A stretch of DNA of 64,000 bases from positions 62,001-126,000 of the forward strand of contig JAMXBD010002223.1 in the NCBI GenBank assembly GCA_024138025.1. Direction: 5' to 3'. Of the stretch, positions 26,369 through 37,569 are shown in pieces. The stretch's first letter is position 1. Every line of letters starts with the position of its first letter. A program made the translations under genes and the position numbers. The notes below the pieces were generated by a model that worked only from the letters and a program-made list of their open reading frames with translations, ran no database searches and was not told the DNA's origin. The stretch comes from Combretum micranthum. Taxonomy: Eukaryota; Streptophyta; Magnoliopsida; Myrtales; Combretaceae.

Positions 26369-27973
26369 TGTTAGGTTCTCTTTACATAGGTTTTAATAAT
26401 AACAAAAGTGTAAACATATTACTAACAACTCTTTAAGTGTGTAGGAAATTATTTAGAATATAAGATAAAACTATGAATAGTGCCAAGATTCTAGAGCGTT
26501 ACCTAGAGCATTTACGTGATAGACTAAAAGAACATAAAGCACATGACATTACCCAAACCATTACCTAGAGAGTAAGTCTGGAAGTGATGGAAAAAAATTA
26601 CATATCTTGTGCAACTGTAGAATGATTAGAATATGTTTTAAATGTGTGTCAATTATGATTACAAGATCCAACTCCAAAAGATGAATACATCTGGGTAATG
26701 TATTCATATGTTCCACTAAGTTAGATTAAAATCCATGGGGATTTGAATTACATTTATCAAGTTATTCAAGTTCTTTTCAAAGTTCATTTGAAGAAGTTAA
26801 GAGAATTAAGACTAGAATTGAAGATACAAGCTTATCACTTGATTATATATATATTATATATATTTATGAAGACTTGAAGATTAGGTTCAAGATAAGCCAA
26901 AGTTCAGTTTGAAAAAACGTTTCGATGAAGGTTCAAAATTAAAATCAAAGCTACTACAATATATTCTCCTATTTTTATGGACATCAAGGATGATATGAAG
27001 TTAACTATTTTACTTTGATAAGTACAGATTATTTCACATGATTTATATTATTTATAAAAGAGATATTTTAAGAGAGGCTAACCAACATCTAAACACATGA
27101 AAACTTCAAATATTTACAAAATTAAATTTTAAATTTTGAAGCTCCAAAAGGAATAAGAAAAAGAAGATTCTACAGCACAAAATCAGGGATAAGCTTATAA
27201 ATAATGTTCAAGAAGACTAGTTGAGATTTATCCATGAGTAGCCACCGAAGACAAAGCATAAAAGGATCACTAGTTCTAAATTTAAAGAGGTCACACACGT
27301 CTGATTGACTATCTATACTTAACACTTTGAGCTACTCACGTGACCTTCTATAATTTTCTTTATTATTTTGTTTGCTACTTTGTTTAGAGAAGGAACCTAG
27401 TGTGTCCTTTGGGTTTTGATTATGTTACAAATAGACTCTATAGCCAGTGATGGCTTAAGATTATGCTAGAAAGGATGAATAGAATTGGATTTAACGGAAC
27501 ATACTCTTATGAATTATGGGGTCCCAACTTGCTGCTAGAAGAATGGACACACACACAAGTCTGAACCACTCTATATGGAACCTACTTGGGTCAAGTTGCT
27601 TACCAACCATACCTACCACTTTTTCAACCTACAATCTATAATTAATTTTTATATATAACCTACCACACCTACAATCTTTTAAACAAACCTACAACTTTAT
27701 GCAAGATCCAACGGTAGATCTTACATCTTCCCTATAAGTGACTTGACCCAAATCTAAACCCATTATATATCACTGTGTTCAAGTTTTTTTCTTCCCTCTT
27801 CTATTAGTTTTTGTACATTACATATTTGTGTTTTAATTTGTACATTGAAATTATTAAAATCATGCCAATTGAACTTAAGTAATCGAGAAGTAATCTTTTG
27901 TGCAAAAAGTTTTCAACTTGAAAAAGGGTAACCAACTTAACCTTCCTTCTTGGTTACATAATTGGGACCAACA
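26369..27973 (+). mobile_element. solo LTR, Copia-like family, downstream of the TPX2 gene
   Basis: It starts TGTTAGGTTCTC and ends TTGGGACCAACA, flanked by the exact 5-bp duplication CCCTT (26364-26368 and 27974-27978). It is 1,605 bp. It shares both ends and overall order with the LTR at 30437-31970 (ATAATAACAAAA near the start, GGTTACATAATTGGGACC at the end). Being solo, it arose by LTR-LTR recombination or lost its internal part. It ends about 300 bases from the TPX2 polyadenylation signal. Confidence 0.85.
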
Positions 27974-28311
27974 CCCTTGAATCGCATTACAATGTTTATC
28001 CACTTTGCTCCGTTTGTAGTTGGTGTCAAGGATCAAGTCTTTCATAAGCCTTTAGTTTCTTACAACTTGTTTTGTTACTCTCATATTCCTTGACTATTCT
28101 AAAGTTTTTGTTATAACTAATGCCAGCAAAATATAGGCAAAAGAATTGGAATTTTAATGTTTATTATTGGTGAAATGTAGAAGCAATCCAAACCAATTGA
28201 CATATACAGAGATACATACATAAAGCAATCCTTTAAAACCGAAAAAAAAAATAATAATAATATTTTACTTGCAATTAACATGAAATCATATCATACTTCA
28301 TTCTATATCAC

Positions 28312-28317
28312 TTTATT
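28312..28317 (-). terminator. polyadenylation signal AATAAA of the TPX2 gene
   Basis: AATAAA on the minus strand, about 240 bases after the TAA stop at 28557-28559 and at the end of a gene-like 3' UTR. Cleavage would fall near 28290. The spacing is normal for plant 3' UTRs; the cleavage position is inferred. Confidence 0.5.
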
Positions 28318-28556
28318 GTTCGGGAAAGGTCTCGAAAGGTAGCAAAGTCCGGATGCTCATCACTGTTTTTTGTGCACCATCGCAAGTAGCTTGTATAAAG
28401 CTAAATCTGTATTAAGACTTCTCTGCTGAGAGACGAGCATGGCCTAGCCAGCTTTACTTGAAAAAAAATAAAAAAAATTTCAATCATTTGGCTTCATTCC
28501 TTAGATATCATACATAAAGAGTAACTGCTTTTCTTTTTCCCACTGCACTGGAAATT

Positions 28557-31500
28557 TTAGTATCCTGGGGACATTTTAGAAAAAGATCTTTGAAGTGGAT
28601 TCCTAAATGGCTGGCATGATTCGCTGATTGCATGTGTTTGAGTGGCCATCTTTGGTGGATAGTCGGTATAGCGAGTTTCTAGTATGGACTTGGCAGGGGT
28701 CCTCTGCAAGCCAGACTTGAGAAACTTTGGCATTGATGGAAGATTCTGTCATATATAATGGGGAAAAAAAATCATAAAAAAGATTCATTTGTGCCTGATA
28801 TAATTCATATTTGCTAAAAGAGTAAGTATAATTGTTTGTAATTGGACATACAATCATACTTGGCTCTTAAAAACATGGATTGAAACTGTTATGCTTCCAT
28901 GAGTTTATGATATGTGAAAAAAATTTCCTTAGTTAAAATATACATCAATTTGTTTAGGTGTAAACTGTTACTAAAATACAAATTCAAGTGTACAATCCTA
29001 AAAGTATATACTACCTAATATAAGTCTCAATTTAACAACACAAACATCACTCATTTTTGCAAAAAAAAACTACTTAAATTTTACTAAATTTGCAATCAAT
29101 TACCTAAACTTTACTTAATTTTACAATTAACTATCTCATCTAGGTATTATGAATAAACTTAAAAAGTTCGTAGATAATAAATTGACATATTTAAACTTCA
29201 GATAGTTAATTATACAGATTAACAAAGTTCATTTACTCAGTAAAATATGAAAAATTCTCCCTTTCCTTATGACCTACATTAATGCAGTGCTAACAAGTTA
29301 ACACAGGATTGTATTAGTGCAATTAAATTGGAGTGTGCCGTGCTCAAGAGAAAGATAGTAAGGATAGTTCTACCTTGTTTAACTCCACCTTCCGCTGGGG
29401 CCGTCCGAAATAAAAACTTGGCAATGGTTTTGCTTTAAATGCAGAAGCTTTCCTAATAATTTTGATCTGCTCCTCCTCAAACTCCTATAAGTCATAAGAT
29501 CCAATGAGAAGTAACTTCTAAAGATTTTAGGAAAACCATAAAGCAAAGTGAATGAAAACAAGACCACCTTGATTTTTGCTTCCATGATTGCTTTATCTAT
29601 CTCCCTTGCCCTAACTTTCTCCTCTAGTTTCATGTGAAACTGCACGGAGGACCATATGGAATGGCAAATGAAAGGACAAATCATAATAAATTACTACCTA
29701 TAAATAAGGGCTAAACGAGTCAAGTCGAGTCGATACAGTACCAACCTTGAATTCGACTCAAATGAAAAACTCAAAGCTGGAATTCAAACTAGAACTCGAT
29801 CGATCTTTAATTTTTAAACTCGAACTCGACTCAATTTAATACTTAGTAAGCTCGAACTCAACTCGATTAAGCTCGATTATTCTTTTAAATATTGATTTAA
29901 CTATAAAAAGTATTTAATACTCGATAAGTTCAAACTTGACCCATCCCAATTTAATGCTCGATGAAGCCTGTGAGCTTGCCTAGCTAAGTATTTTAAAACT
30001 TGAACTTGAGCTCAACAATTATTCGAATAGCTCGAAATCGAGCTTGACTCGATTGTAAGCAAGTCGAATTTGAGCTTTTACCGAGTCGAATTCAAGTAGA
30101 TCACGAGTTATCTCAACTCACTTACAGTCCTACTATAAATAATATTACCTCTTTTCTCTTGTGAGCTCTCTCATCACACTTGAAACTGAAGTTGTAGGAG
30201 GGAAGATGTCCTTTTCTTCCCGATTTGGTACCATCTGCGGCAGGTTTTCTATTCTCACTGAAACTAAAATGAAATGCATCAATTAAACATAGTAACCAAT
30301 GAATGGACATGATCCTAATTTAGGTAAAATATGCTATAGGACTCACGAAAGAAGATACTCCACGCTTTCTTTTATTTGAGGAGGAGCTCTCTGTTCATTC
30401 CTCTACATCATTATGTAAAATGTTAAGCAATGATGATGTTGTTTCTCTCATATCTCATATTTAATGATTTTGATGATAACAAAAATGATGAAATAACAAT
30501 TATCATGAGTTATGTTTTATCAAAAGTTTTCTCAGAAGATTAGAGTTATATTTTTAACAACTATGATGGTCAGAAGGTTCAGTAGAAGGAAAAAGTTCTT
30601 TATGAACAAGCTTATTCATAACAGTCAGAAGGTCCGTCTGAAAGAGAAGTGTATTTGCTCGAATATGAAGAAAAATAATTCTATTTGATCTGATTAAGAC
30701 CTAGCTCCAATGATTGAGTATATTTGGGAAATATATTCAATCTGTTCCACAAAGTTGGTTCATTATCCACAGGGTTTTAATTTTTTTTTGTTAAACTTAA
30801 TTTACAATAGATTTGGTTTTACTTGATTTAGTCTTAACATTTCGAATTTTGACTTGAAGAGAAAGTTAGTATGCATAATATGAAGTACTTACAAATATGG
30901 TTCAGATTTTCAAGGAGTGTGTCCAAAGAACTTTTGAAAATTCGAAAATCATGGGATTTGGATAAAACATGAACAGTACCAGACGAAGGATATAGTCAGC
31001 AACGGAGATTTCAAATCCGAAATTCAAGATCAAGATAAATACAAGTTGTTAGATGGTTGGGATTATATTTTCAAGTAGAAGTTTCAAGATTACTTCAATA
31101 AATCAAAATTCAAATATGGACGAAATTATAGGATAAACACGAGTTGTTCGACAGATTTTTCCTTGGGCTAATTTCACGCGAGAAAAACTGAAACAAAGTT
31201 TATCCATTTCCATTTCTAGCCATTGGAGAAACAAAGTTAAAAAGGAAGGAAGACAAGACAGAGAAAGTGAATCCAATACGTGTGAAAATCAAAAGAAGTG
31301 AATAGTCATCTTCATCGTGCGAAATATTGTCATTATTTTTACTGTTCATCATTGATCAAATTTGTCGAGGATATTTTACTCTTGTTCATCAGATTTGTTG
31401 TTACTTATCTTTGTGAGATTTAGAGTTACAAGTAGACTCAGTAGATTGATTGATTAGGAGAATCAAGCTGAGTGAATTGTGAACTTCTTGTAACTATTTT

Positions 31501-32632
31501 CATTGTTTGGATTAGTGGAACAAAACCGGTGTGGATTACCGGTGACCCTGGCTTGGAGCTGGAAGAGAGGATTGACGCTCAAGGCGGAAATTCTATAATT
31601 CGTTTTGCATCTCTTACTCTCTTATCTCTATTTATTTCGTGCAATTTTAGTTTGTTTTATTGCATGTGTTCTATAGTCAAAAGGTTTATGAGAGTAACTT
31701 ATTTTATTTTCTTAAGTCAGAGAGTTAGTCAGAAGATTTCTGGGAGAAAACGATTTTAATAACAAATCTGATTTCTCGTAAGCTTAAAAATATTGTTTCA
31801 ATCTGACTTGTTGTTTAAATTATTTATTCACTAAGTTCATTATTTTTAATAGTTTTAAAGCTATTTTTAATAGCATAACCAAGTGGTGTGAAATTTGTTT
31901 AATTTTTCAAAAGTAAATTTTTTATATAACCAATTCACCCCCTCTCTTGGTTATCTTTTCGGGACCAACAGATGAACATGAACTTCAAGTAAGTGGCAGA
32001 GAGGAATTAAAGAGAGTTCCAGCAGTGTGACTCACCTAAGCTCTTTGGAAACAGGTGTCATAGTTGATGCAAGTGTTGCAAAAGATTTTTTCTCTTTACC
32101 CTAGAAGAACATGTAGAATGAAACACATATACAAAGTACTAGTTCGTCATGAAAGCATGTTACACCACAATTTGCGAGAGAATTAGCTAACAAATTGCGA
32201 CTAACCTTAATTTTCTCAAAGGATGCATTGTTAGTTGAATAGGAAAGCTGCGTGTTTCGAGCAGCTAAAGTGTGTTTTACGGTGGAGCCATTTCCAGCTT
32301 GAGATGCACGTTTCTCGGAGTGCTTTCTCTTCCCATCGATTTTCCTGCATTGAGCTTTTGCATTGTCCTGTTTGAGCAACATTTAGAAAATGTTTATCAC
32401 TAAACAGAGTATTGGAAAAACAAAGAGACGGTACATGTATTACCTTAGTTGATTTCAAATCTTTGTTTGATAAAGGCACAGCAGTTTCATTTGCAACCAT
32501 TTGGGCATCACGTTTTGCTTTTGCATTGCCATTTTGATTTGCACACACCAAAAATGCTGAACCTGAGCTCGAATTGAAAACACCATTTACACTGCTTCCC
32601 TCAACTTTAGCTCTTAAGTCTCCCATTTCCAT
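28557..32632 (-). CDS. TPX2-domain (WVD2-like) microtubule-associated protein, 8 coding exons
   Basis: Seen: eight minus-strand exons join in one open frame, each with GT/AG borders: 32632-32444, 32367-32206, 32100-32036, 30400-30347, 30263-30149, 29639-29568, 29484-29374 and 28745-28557. They total 957 nt, 318 residues plus TAA. Residues about 182-258 form a TPX2 C-terminal domain: FKCDERAHKRKE at 184-195, KLEEK at 199-203, a charged helix with EFEEEQIKIIRK, then FKAKPLPSFY at 235-244. The N-terminal half is basic and low in complexity (GKRKHSEKRASQ near residue 75). Known: WVD2/WDL proteins bind and bundle cortical microtubules and shape anisotropic growth; their lengths vary widely around this size. 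The start was chosen because the ATG follows a splice acceptor by one base and opens the frame; a second Met lies two codons on. Inferred: an intact gene, since there is no frameshift or premature stop over eight exons. Introns carry three transposons. The WDL subgroup cannot be assigned from here. Confidence 0.9.
28990..29260. repeat. Mutator-type TIR-like palindromic fragment in the last TPX2 intron
   Basis: CAATTAACTATCT and its near complement AGATAGTTAATT flank a spacer. Words like ATTACCTAAACTTTA recall the TIRs at 19040 and 40890. Outer ends do not pair well, so this is probably a degraded MITE lying in the intron 28746-29373. Confidence 0.4.
29706..30132. mobile_element. hAT-type MITE with CTCGA/GAGCT subterminal repeats, in a TPX2 intron
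   Basis: The 427-bp element is flanked by an exact 8-bp duplication CTATAAAT (29698-29705 and 30133-30140), the size made by hAT transposases. Its ends are imperfect inverted repeats: left AAGGGCTAAACGAGTCAAG, right (reverse complement) TAGGACTGTAAGTGAGTTG. The interior is packed with variants of CTCGA and GAGCT in both orientations, as expected for hAT subterminal transposase-binding repeats. There is no coding capacity. The right target copy lies only eight bases from the end of exon 30263-30149. Confidence 0.85.
30437..31970 (+). mobile_element. solo LTR, Copia-like, inside a TPX2 gene intron
   Basis: The unit starts TGTTGTTTCTC and ends GGGACCAACA, so it has TG...CA ends. It is flanked by the exact 5-bp duplication GATGA (30432-30436 and 31971-31975). 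No second LTR or internal region is present, so it is a solo LTR of 1,534 bp. The stretch AATTCACCCCCTCTC just before its 3' end, and the preceding TTACCGGTGACC region, are typical of the 3' part of plant Copia (SIRE/Tork-like) LTRs, which gives the plus orientation. That is antisense to the host gene, in the intron between exons 32100-32036 and 30400-30347. A related copy lies at 26369-27973. Copia assignment rests on end motifs only. Confidence 0.85.
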
Positions 32633-33454
32633 CCTGAAATCACAAAACTTGCTCAAGAAAAAATCGAGCACAAACCATAAAAGCAGAAATCAAATGAAGT
32701 GTACAGCCTCTCTCTTTCTTTTTCATTTATAAATTTTCTGTTATTTAAGATACATTAGACTCGACTTCAGGGCACATCTGATTCCTAATCTTCATTATTT
32801 GGATTTAAAAATACTAGAATATGGTCCAACATCACATTTTTCTCTACGATCACACACATTCCTTCCAAAAAAAATTATCAAAGGCTTGTACTAGTAAGTT
32901 TTAGCATAGAAAAGGAAACATTATTGACTTCTTTTTGTTTTTTCCCCCATCTTCTTTTAAGAGTAATGACATGATCTTAGTTAACCCAAAAGTAATTATT
33001 AGTCCAGACATGACGGGTTACATTTTTTGCAAAATTTTTCCTCATTGAATGTGCTCGTTATTCAATATTTGAGGGCAATGACACTTATTTTCTGATATAT
33101 GTTCTCTTTTTGCCCCTTTATTTTTTAGAAATAGTTTTTATTAAACAATGTTTATTGCATCTCTCTTATGGACGAGAATGGGAAATAAATAAGTTTTAAT
33201 TTTTTTTATTTTTTGTTTCTTTTTTTTTTTTTTTAATTTATTCCTTGCTTGAGTATATATTACACATGGATAAGAGAGGGTCAATCTAACCACAACGATT
33301 AATTCTTATGAGATAACAAGTCTATGCTAACATGGCTATTATAGAAATTATGATTGGTGGAAACAACAAAAGAAAGTTGGATGGCTGAACCATTGCCTAT
33401 TTACGGATGATTATTTCATTAACGTTTTACAAATATGTCATAAATTCATATATA

Positions 33455-33487
<33 letters not shown>

Positions 33488-33530
33488 GAGACAATATATC
33501 ATATATATATATATGTATATAGTTGGTGGA
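33455..33530. repeat. (TA)n microsatellite in TPX2 intron 1
   Basis: Alternating TA with short TGTG interruptions, flanked by a smaller ATATAT block. Simple-sequence repeat; no further function seen. Confidence 0.8.
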
Positions 33531-35070
33531 TTAACCACCAAGTGGTGTAGCTCTTGTTCGCATTGAACACGTGTCATGTATTAGGGACTTTATGAGTTCC
33601 ATCCAAACACTTGCTCGTTCTTTTATGGTATGTGGACTCCAAACATCAATTACTTTTTTTTTTTCCCTTGGTTTTCTTTTCCTTTAGTTATTTATATTAA
33701 ATCCTCAGCCTACTTAATACAAGCTTTGGACTAAAAAAATGTTTCGATCTATTAGAGTTATAGCCCGATTATGTGTAGTGAGTTAAGATATGGGGTATCT
33801 GAGCTTGAAAGCTAAACTAATAAAACTTAAATATTTTGAATTTTTAAGTTAAAATACATTCTTGTAGTATTCTTTATTCTTTTATCATTTTAAATTTAAA
33901 AAAAAAAGAATTCTTAAGTAAGTGGGAAAATATGATTTTTTTAAAAATTTTTAAATCACCATATAGTTGCATGTGGATCTAATTGAAATTAACGATCGTA
34001 GTTACTTTCAAAATCTTAGCTTGTTGGTATTTTTTAATTTATTAAACTCTTTTCACTTTAATTTTACTAAGTTTTATGTATTTTTTAAAGAAATTAAAAT
34101 AAAATGAAAATCAAATTATGTTCTCTTTTATTAAAAAAAAAAAATTCTAAATGGATCTTGAACTTTGAAAATCTCCGATCACTATAAAAAAATTAACTTT
34201 AGAAATAGAAGTATACGAAAAATTATTAAGATAACTTCTATCTCTATAAAAAGAATTAAAAATGATGATTTTAAAGATAGAAATTTATTGTTTATATTAT
34301 TTAAAAAAATTTCTATTTTTTTTTTTTTTTAAAGTAGAAGCCAAAGACGTTTTCTTTCCTTTTCATTATTGTTGATGGTCAATCCTAAGACTTCAACTCC
34401 CATCCAATATGACCCATTGCGTATTTAGACCAATCCATTGGACTCTTAACCGATCTATTTGATTCATTCAAAGCTCCTAGAGCATTAACTTTCCTTTGGC
34501 TCGGCAAATCAGTCTCTTGAGCTATGTATTGGTTGGATCCCGAGTCAGACTACTTGTCATGCTCCACATAATTGCAACTAGCTTTGCTAGAGGGAATGAG
34601 TAAGTGTGGGGTAGTAGCTAAACCCCCATGTACAGCTGCCAAGAATCTCTTTATAAATATCATTATTGAATGGTTCAAAAGACAAGTATGCTCCACTAGT
34701 AATCCAATGTTCTTCAATTCTCCTCCACAGTTTTAGGATACAATCTAACTTGAATATAAGGTTGATTGCGTTGGATAATCTCTAATACACGAATAATAGT
34801 GTTTTGTTTTGTACTCAACTCACGATAAAGCTTCAGTATTCAATTAGCCCTATGCTGATTTCTTATTAACCACAAGTTTTACATATTTTATAATTTTTTA
34901 TATTATTATTTTTATATCTATTAAAAAAAGAAAAAAAAAAGAAAAAGATCTAAGATACGAAACCTGGAAGGGACAATCATCATTTTTTCCATTTCTCATT
35001 TTTTAATTATTATTTAAAAAAGTTAACAACCTAATCTACCGGAACCAAGATAACATTTCATTTTTTTATT

Positions 35071-35533
35071 TGGAATAATAAAAAAATGGTATCTAGGCTT
35101 TTACAAAAAGAATAATTAGTTACATAAAATTTGGTTTTAAACAATTTCATACTTGAACAAAGTTTTCGTTGGTTTAATTCATAAGTGAATTTTGTTTTTG
35201 ACAATTTTGATATTTAAATAATTTTTTTGTGGACTTTTTCCATATATCGATCATTTCACTTGCTTCAGATATGAAAAATGTCTCGGCCAAAAAATAGATA
35301 TGTAAAAAGTCAACAAAAACTTTTTTCAAGTATCAAAACCATCAAAACCAAACTTTAGATATGAAAAAAATCAATAAAAACTTTATTCATGTTTCAAAAT
35401 TGTAAAACCAAATTACAGGTATGGAAAAAAAAAAATCAACAAAACCTATGTCTAGGTATCAAATTGTTCCAAACAAAACTTTAGATACCTAATTATTCTT
35501 TTTGTGAATGTTCAAGTATCATTTTTATTAACT
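35071..35533. mobile_element. MITE-like inverted-repeat element in the first TPX2 intron
   Basis: The two ends are inverted repeats of roughly 100 bases with mismatches. Both share the block ACAAAAAGAATAATTAG (35100-35116 and, inverted, around 35488-35504), and both continue with related words of the type GGTATCTA and AACAATTT.ATAC. No open frame was seen. Mutator-like or Tc1-like affiliation cannot be decided because I could not read a clear target duplication. Boundaries are approximate. Confidence 0.6.
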
Positions 35534-35812
35534 CTTTTTATTTTGACCTTTTTCAATAAATAACAAATAAAAAATCGTCATTTGAAATCACTACATACAT
35601 ATATTTGAAGAGATGAGAACCTGCAGGCTGTAGTTGCTAAATTCATGTGCGAGTATCACTTACTATTTAAGTTATTTTTTTTTTTTTTTTGGTCGAATAT
35701 TATTATTTCTATTATTTTTAAAACTAATCTTCTATTTCTAGATATAATAATAATAATAAAAGAGAAAAGGAGACGACAGAGAGAGAGGGAGAGAGTAAAA
35801 AAAGCGGATTAC

Positions 35813-36085
35813 CTGGGGGGACTAATTGGCGGTGCAACAGAGAAGGACGACCGGCGGCGGAGGACGTAGACTGAGGATCAAAATGCCCACAACGATTCTG
35901 GTGATCGGTGGTACAGAATATGTTGAAACTTGAAACCAAAACCAAGAGAGTTGGAGATCACAAACTTAACTCAGATGAAACTTCAAATTGGATCTTGGTT
36001 TTCTACGAACTTCTTCCAAGAAGAGCTTTTAGAGAGAGAAAGACCAGGTTTGAGATCTTCTGAGAGAAGTGAAGTGTTGTGGATG
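35813..36085 (-). other. probable 5' untranslated exon of the TPX2 gene
   Basis: The stretch is richer in G+C than its flanks and begins about 30 bases downstream of a TATA box. It ends on the minus strand at CCCCCCAG followed by a GTAATCC donor (35812-35811). The first coding exon begins at 32633 after a TTTCAG acceptor with only one base before its ATG, so an upstream non-coding exon is expected. The intron this implies is about 3.2 kb and holds repeats, including the element at 35071-35533. The transcript start and the pairing of this donor with that acceptor are inference. Confidence 0.5.
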
Positions 36086-36110
36086 ATCAAAATGATTTTG
36101 CTAGGCCTCC

Positions 36111-36117
36111 ATTTATA
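36111..36117 (-). promoter_or_regulatory. TATA box of the TPX2 gene
   Basis: The minus strand reads TATAAAT followed by GGAGGCC, a good plant TATA box. It lies about 300 bases upstream of the putative first-exon donor and is followed by a CT-rich, gene-like leader (about 36085-35813). No other core promoter of this quality was seen upstream of the gene. Confidence 0.5.
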
Positions 36118-36373
36118 CTAGCTCGTGCTTGGATTTGAATGGCAAGCCATGCAAAATGGTCAAATGTCGAATCTATCTCTTCATGGGGATTTAACCTTTT
36201 CTCCATCTAATTTTCGCCAAATTGACCTTGTTTAATTAGATTTTTCATTAAGTTTCTAGTTAAGGCCGAATGTCCGTTGTTCAGATGTACCTTTTGCACC
36301 TTTGTTTGGCGTGGATTTGCATTAAAGAGCTCAAATTTAGCTCATATCTGAGCAGAGTTTAGTGGAGTAAATT

Positions 36374-36405
<32 letters not shown>

Positions 36406-36947
36406 TCTTGAACTTTGAAAACGATTTTTATTGCCTTGTCGTCATTAAAAAGTTCTCTTATTAGGCAAAAATGTAGCGTGCTCCATGCGTTCTATTCATT
36501 TTTGTGGTGGAGTTGATGAAAATGGATAGAAAACGGGGTCAATTTTAGCAAGGGCTGAGCTGTTAGAGGCTCGGTTATTACAAGTTTTCAAACCGCCTCC
36601 CATTGGCTCTTCAAAAATGATTTTTTGCATCTAATGAAATAATAAATCTAAATTAACTTGATAAAATTTATTTAGTAGTGGTATTAAATTAGATTGAAGC
36701 ACAATTTAAACTATAATCTTATAAAATTGTGTACTATTTTATAAATGAAAAATTAAGATAAAAAAATAATTTCCAAGGCTTAGTTTATTTCAAAACATTA
36801 AATTTTTATAAAAAGAGTTAATTTAAATTAAATTTAGGTTTTGATTCAAATCCCTATTTTCTAAAATTTTCTTATCCTATAACACTAGAAAATTGGATAA
36901 AACATATAAGTTTTAAAAATCTTTTTATCTGCTAAGACATTTGTATT
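36118..36947. other. upstream region of the TPX2 gene
   Basis: No gene or repeat border was found between the TATA box and the hAT MITE at 36948. It contains a T run at 36376-36402. It is presumably promoter, but no specific element beyond the TATA box can be supported. Confidence 0.4.
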
Positions 36948-37565
36948 TACGGCTGCAAATGAGCCGAGCTACTCGTAAGTTATTTGAGCCCGGCTCCCTT
37001 CATGCTAGGTTAGTAAACAAGTCAAGCTCAAGGTTAAAGTAAAACTCATTTATCTAAACGAGTTGATTTTGAGCTTTGATCTAGGCTCACGAGCTAGCTT
37101 GAGGTTTGATCTAGGCTCGCAAGCCAGCTCATGAACAAACTCGTTTGGGCTCGTGAATAGACTTGTTAATAAGCTTATTAGCAGATTTGTTAATTTTTTA
37201 TGCATATTATATATAACTACATAATTTAAATGACAAAAACTAATTTATATTTAATAATTATGTATATTATTTTATAGTAACACTTATATATATATATATA
37301 TATTATATTTTAGGTTTAAAAAAAATGGAAAATGGCCTATCTAAAGAAGTTGTACTGGAGCTTCAATTTCAGACTCGATAAAAACTCGATAGGCTTGAAA
37401 AAAAATTTGGGTCGACTCAAGCTTGTTTCATAAACGAGCTGAGCTTGAGGTCAAATTAAGGCTCATTTAGCTAAGCAAGCCAAGCTTGAGCCTTAATTTC
37501 AAATTTGATAAAAGAAAGCTTGGCTTAAGCTCGAGCTTGATAAATTTTAAAGGAGCTAAGCTTCT
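36948..37565. mobile_element. hAT-type MITE with GAGCT/AGCTC repeats, right end missing
   Basis: The left end TACGGCTGCAAATGAGCCGA fits the plant hAT terminus TAGGGCTGCAAACGAGCC, related to the element at 29706-30132. The interior carries many AGCTC, GAGCT and CTCGTTT words, first cluster about 36970-37170 and second about 37370-37560, separated by A+T-rich DNA. No matching right terminus follows; the sequence changes near 37570 into the CACTA-like subterminal region, so this end was lost. Confidence 0.6.
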
Positions 37566-37569
37566 AATT

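Noticed and set aside
32231..32671. 146-residue single open frame on the minus strand
   Set aside because: It reads through an intron (32368-32443). The spliced frame is the one that joins with the TPX2 domain; the unspliced continuation has no recognisable sequence.
35724..35945. 73-residue minus-strand frame as the N terminus of the TPX2 protein
   Set aside because: It runs across the GTAATCC donor into CT-rich intron sequence, and the next exon has its own ATG one base after the acceptor; the region fits a 5' UTR better.
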